A stretch of DNA of 7,700 nucleotides from contig CANRLQ010000043.1 in the NCBI GenBank assembly GCA_947631525.1, positions 1-7,700 of the forward strand, read 5' to 3'. This stretch comes from an uncultured Bacilli bacterium. GTDB taxonomy: Bacteria > Bacillota_I > Bacilli_A > RF39 > UBA660. Below are positions 6,390 through 7,700 of the stretch, piece by piece (the first letter of the stretch is position 1; every line of letters begins with the position of its first letter). Position numbers and translations under genes: made by a program. A model generated the notes under the pieces. The model was given only the letters and a program-made list of their open reading frames with translations, searched no databases and was not told the DNA's origin.

Positions 6390-6418
6390 ATGTTATGTAA
6401 TATTAAGTTATAAATGAA
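6390..6418 (-). promoter_or_regulatory. Weak candidate promoter of the ylmC-like gene
   Basis: TTCATT (6418-6413) and TAACAT (6395-6390) lie 17 bp apart. Both match consensus poorly, but the -10 is 15 nt from the ATG, the same geometry as at holA, apbE and the glycosyltransferase. A sporulation sigma factor could be used instead, though no clear SigG/SigE-type motif was found. Confidence 0.25.
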
Positions 6419-6424
6419 TGCATT

Positions 6425-7135
6425 TTATCGTTTATTTTGTTTTAATTTTTTTCTATCTGACATAAATAAATTATCTAAAACAAACTCATAATCACCTAAT
6501 AAAGAAATATTTAAACATTTTTGTAATAAATTATTATTTCGATTTATAAAATTTTTATTTCTTATTTCATGATTAGTACTTGTATATTTGTATGCTCTAC
6601 ATAAATATAAAGTACATTTTCCTATTTTATATGTACCCTTATTATAATATTTTTCAAAATAGTTTATTGCATAGTCATATATACCTAATTTATAATATGT
6701 TTTTCCTATATAATAATTAAAAATATTATGATTAGTTAAATGTAGTCCTTTAATAAAATATTTTAAAGCATCTTCATATTTTTCCTCTTCTAAATAATAA
6801 CGCCCAAATTCCATACATAAAGTATAATTTTTTACATCTTCCTTACTCATTTGTTGTTCAAATTTTATTTCATTTAATTTATTTTGTAAATAATTTATTT
6901 GAACATTATATTTATTATTATTTAAATTAACGATTATTTTGAATAATTCCTTTGCTTCTTTTATATAACCTTTGTTAATTAAATAATTACAATCACTAAT
7001 TGTATAAAATAAATCTCTATGCTCTATTTTTAAATATTTATAGGATTGTTTTATAAAATCGTGTATATCATTGTTTTTTTTAGATTTTTCTTTTTTCAAA
7101 AGAATATTGCTTTTTAATTTTACATTATTTATCAT
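6425..7135 (-). CDS. TPR-containing protein of unknown function
   Basis: I do not recognise this 236-aa protein beyond its repeat fold. Two tetratricopeptide-like units are visible at about 104-137 (GRYYLEEEKYEDALKYFIKG) and 138-171 (IGKTYYKLGIYDYAINYFEKYYNKG); helical pairs at about 41-70 may be a further degenerate unit. The N-terminus (1-22) and C-terminus (227-236) are Lys-rich, and there is no signal peptide or membrane segment, so a cytoplasmic protein-protein scaffold is likely. It stands between sigG and the ylmC-like gene, in the place where Bacillus carries other genes, so a sporulation link is possible but unproven. The start has GGTGAT 6 nt before the ATG. It has its own promoter downstream of sigG. 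Six Cys are scattered with no evident metal motif. Confidence 0.75.
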   Translation of the reverse strand: MINNVKLKSNILLKKEKSKKNNDIHDFIKQSYKYLKIEHRDLFYTISDCNYLINKGYIKEAKELFKIIVNLNNNKYNVQINYLQNKLNEIKFEQQMSKEDVKNYTLCMEFGRYYLEEEKYEDALKYFIKGLHLTNHNIFNYYIGKTYYKLGIYDYAINYFEKYYNKGTYKIGKCTLYLCRAYKYTSTNHEIRNKNFINRNNNLLQKCLNISLLGDYEFVLDNLFMSDRKKLKQNKR

Positions 7136-7159
7136 GATGAAATCACCGCCTAGTTACTT

Positions 7160-7188
7160 ATGATAACATAAAATATTTGAAAATTCAA
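7160..7188 (-). promoter_or_regulatory. Promoter of the TPR gene
   Basis: TTGAAT (7188-7183) and TATCAT (7165-7160) are 17 bp apart, with an extended TG (TGTTATCAT). The promoter starts immediately after the sigG stop codon, and its -10 is 24 nt from the ATG. The motif looks like vegetative sigma-A, so the TPR gene could be expressed independently of sporulation. Confidence 0.65.
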
Positions 7189-7700
7189 TTAAGAAATAAA
7201 TTTTTTAATATTCTCTAAGCCACTTTTTTCTAATCGTGATATTTGAGCTTGACTTATGCCTATTTCATCAGCAAGTTCTAATTGTGTTTTACCAATTATA
7301 TATCTTTCAAATAGAATATATCTTTCTTTTTCTTTTAATCTTCCTAATGCATCCTTTAAAGCAATTTTTGTATCTAATGAATAGTTATTATCACTTTTAT
7401 CATCAATTTGATCTTCTAAATATATTGTATCACCACCATCATTATAAATTGGTTCAAACATACTTATTGTATCTTTCATTGCTTCCATTGCATTACTTAT
7501 TTCAAATTCTGTTAAATCTAATTTTTCAGATAATTCTTTAATTGATGGTTCTCGTCCCAATATATTTATTAATTCTTCTTTTGCTTTTATTGTTTTATAT
7601 GCTATATCTTTAATACTACGAGACACTCTAATACTTCCTGAATCTCTTAAATATCTTCTTACTTCACCTAAAATCATCGGTACTGCATATGTTGAAAATT
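7189..7700 (-). CDS. sigG: RNA polymerase sporulation sigma factor SigG (3' part, N-terminus outside window)
   Basis: A late forespore-specific sigma-70-family factor that directs RNA polymerase to forespore genes after engulfment. The open frame runs off the right edge; the first in-frame ATG (7675-7677) is internal, since codons upstream read FSTYAVP, part of the conserved region 2. About 169 residues are visible, and compared with about 260 in Bacillus SigG roughly 90 are missing. Seen are the region 2 end GEVRRYLRD, RVSRSIKDIAYK, region 3, the SigG hallmark FEPIYNDGGDTIYLEDQI, and the region 4.2 helix-turn-helix GKTQLELADEIGISQAQISR. The hallmark separates it from SigF and SigB. No strong terminator follows; the TPR promoter begins at its stop codon. 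Confidence 0.93.
   Translation of the reverse strand, partial: FSTYAVPMILGEVRRYLRDSGSIRVSRSIKDIAYKTIKAKEELINILGREPSIKELSEKLDLTEFEISNAMEAMKDTISMFEPIYNDGGDTIYLEDQIDDKSDNNYSLDTKIALKDALGRLKEKERYILFERYIIGKTQLELADEIGISQAQISRLEKSGLENIKKFIS

Noticed and set aside
7177..7188. Short palindrome TTGAAAATTCAA after sigG as terminator or operator
   Set aside because: Only 5-bp arms around 2 bases, overlapping the -35 of the TPR promoter; too short to support either role.
7236..7541. + strand open frame inside sigG
   Set aside because: Antisense shadow of the conserved sigma factor; Leu/Tyr/His low complexity.
83..7700. Reassigned genetic code (UGA as Trp), suggested by AT-richness and absence of TGA stops
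   Set aside because: All domains are complete with TGG as Trp and no internal TGA is needed; nine stops are too few to conclude that TGA is avoided.

Overview
The window is very AT-rich bacterial DNA. It carries nine protein genes with short gaps and no RNA genes, insertion sequences or CRISPR arrays. Gene content suggests a low-GC, spore-forming Firmicute, perhaps one of the uncultured Bacilli related to Erysipelotrichia/Mollicutes; the exact lineage is inference. UGA appears not to be read as Trp: full-length domains translate with TGG for Trp, and all nine visible stops are TAA or TAG. Start sites often carry an AGGTGAT-type Shine-Dalgarno (SD).

Left part (1-1635, + strand): one promoter and a GspE/PilB-type secretion or pilus ATPase with an unusual acidic, Asn-rich C-terminal tail. 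A bidirectional hairpin terminator is shared with the convergent gene on the other side. From there to the right edge every gene is on the - strand.

Middle part, read right to left: a four-gene operon (5006 to 2618) encodes an ApbE flavin transferase, a NusG-domain-II (EetA-like) protein, a Gx-transporter/HepS-like (EetB-like) membrane protein and an FMN-binding lipoprotein. Together these look like a compact extracytosolic flavinylation module related to the Listeria extracellular electron transfer (EET) locus. The NADH dehydrogenase, quinone-synthesis and flavin-export genes of that locus are not in the window. A terminator ends the operon, and holA (DNA polymerase III delta) follows with its own promoter.

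Right part (7700 to 5105): the 3' portion of sigG (forespore sigma factor), an unrecognised TPR protein, a YlmC/YmxH PRC-barrel protein as found near sigG in Bacillus, and a family-4 glycosyltransferase resembling diacylglycerol glycolipid synthases. A strong terminator follows the glycosyltransferase.

The most interesting points are the minimal flavinylation operon and its altered motifs, and a repeated promoter/SD module. In that module the -10 box lies only 15-16 nt from the start codon of four genes, predicting transcripts that begin at or next to the SD.
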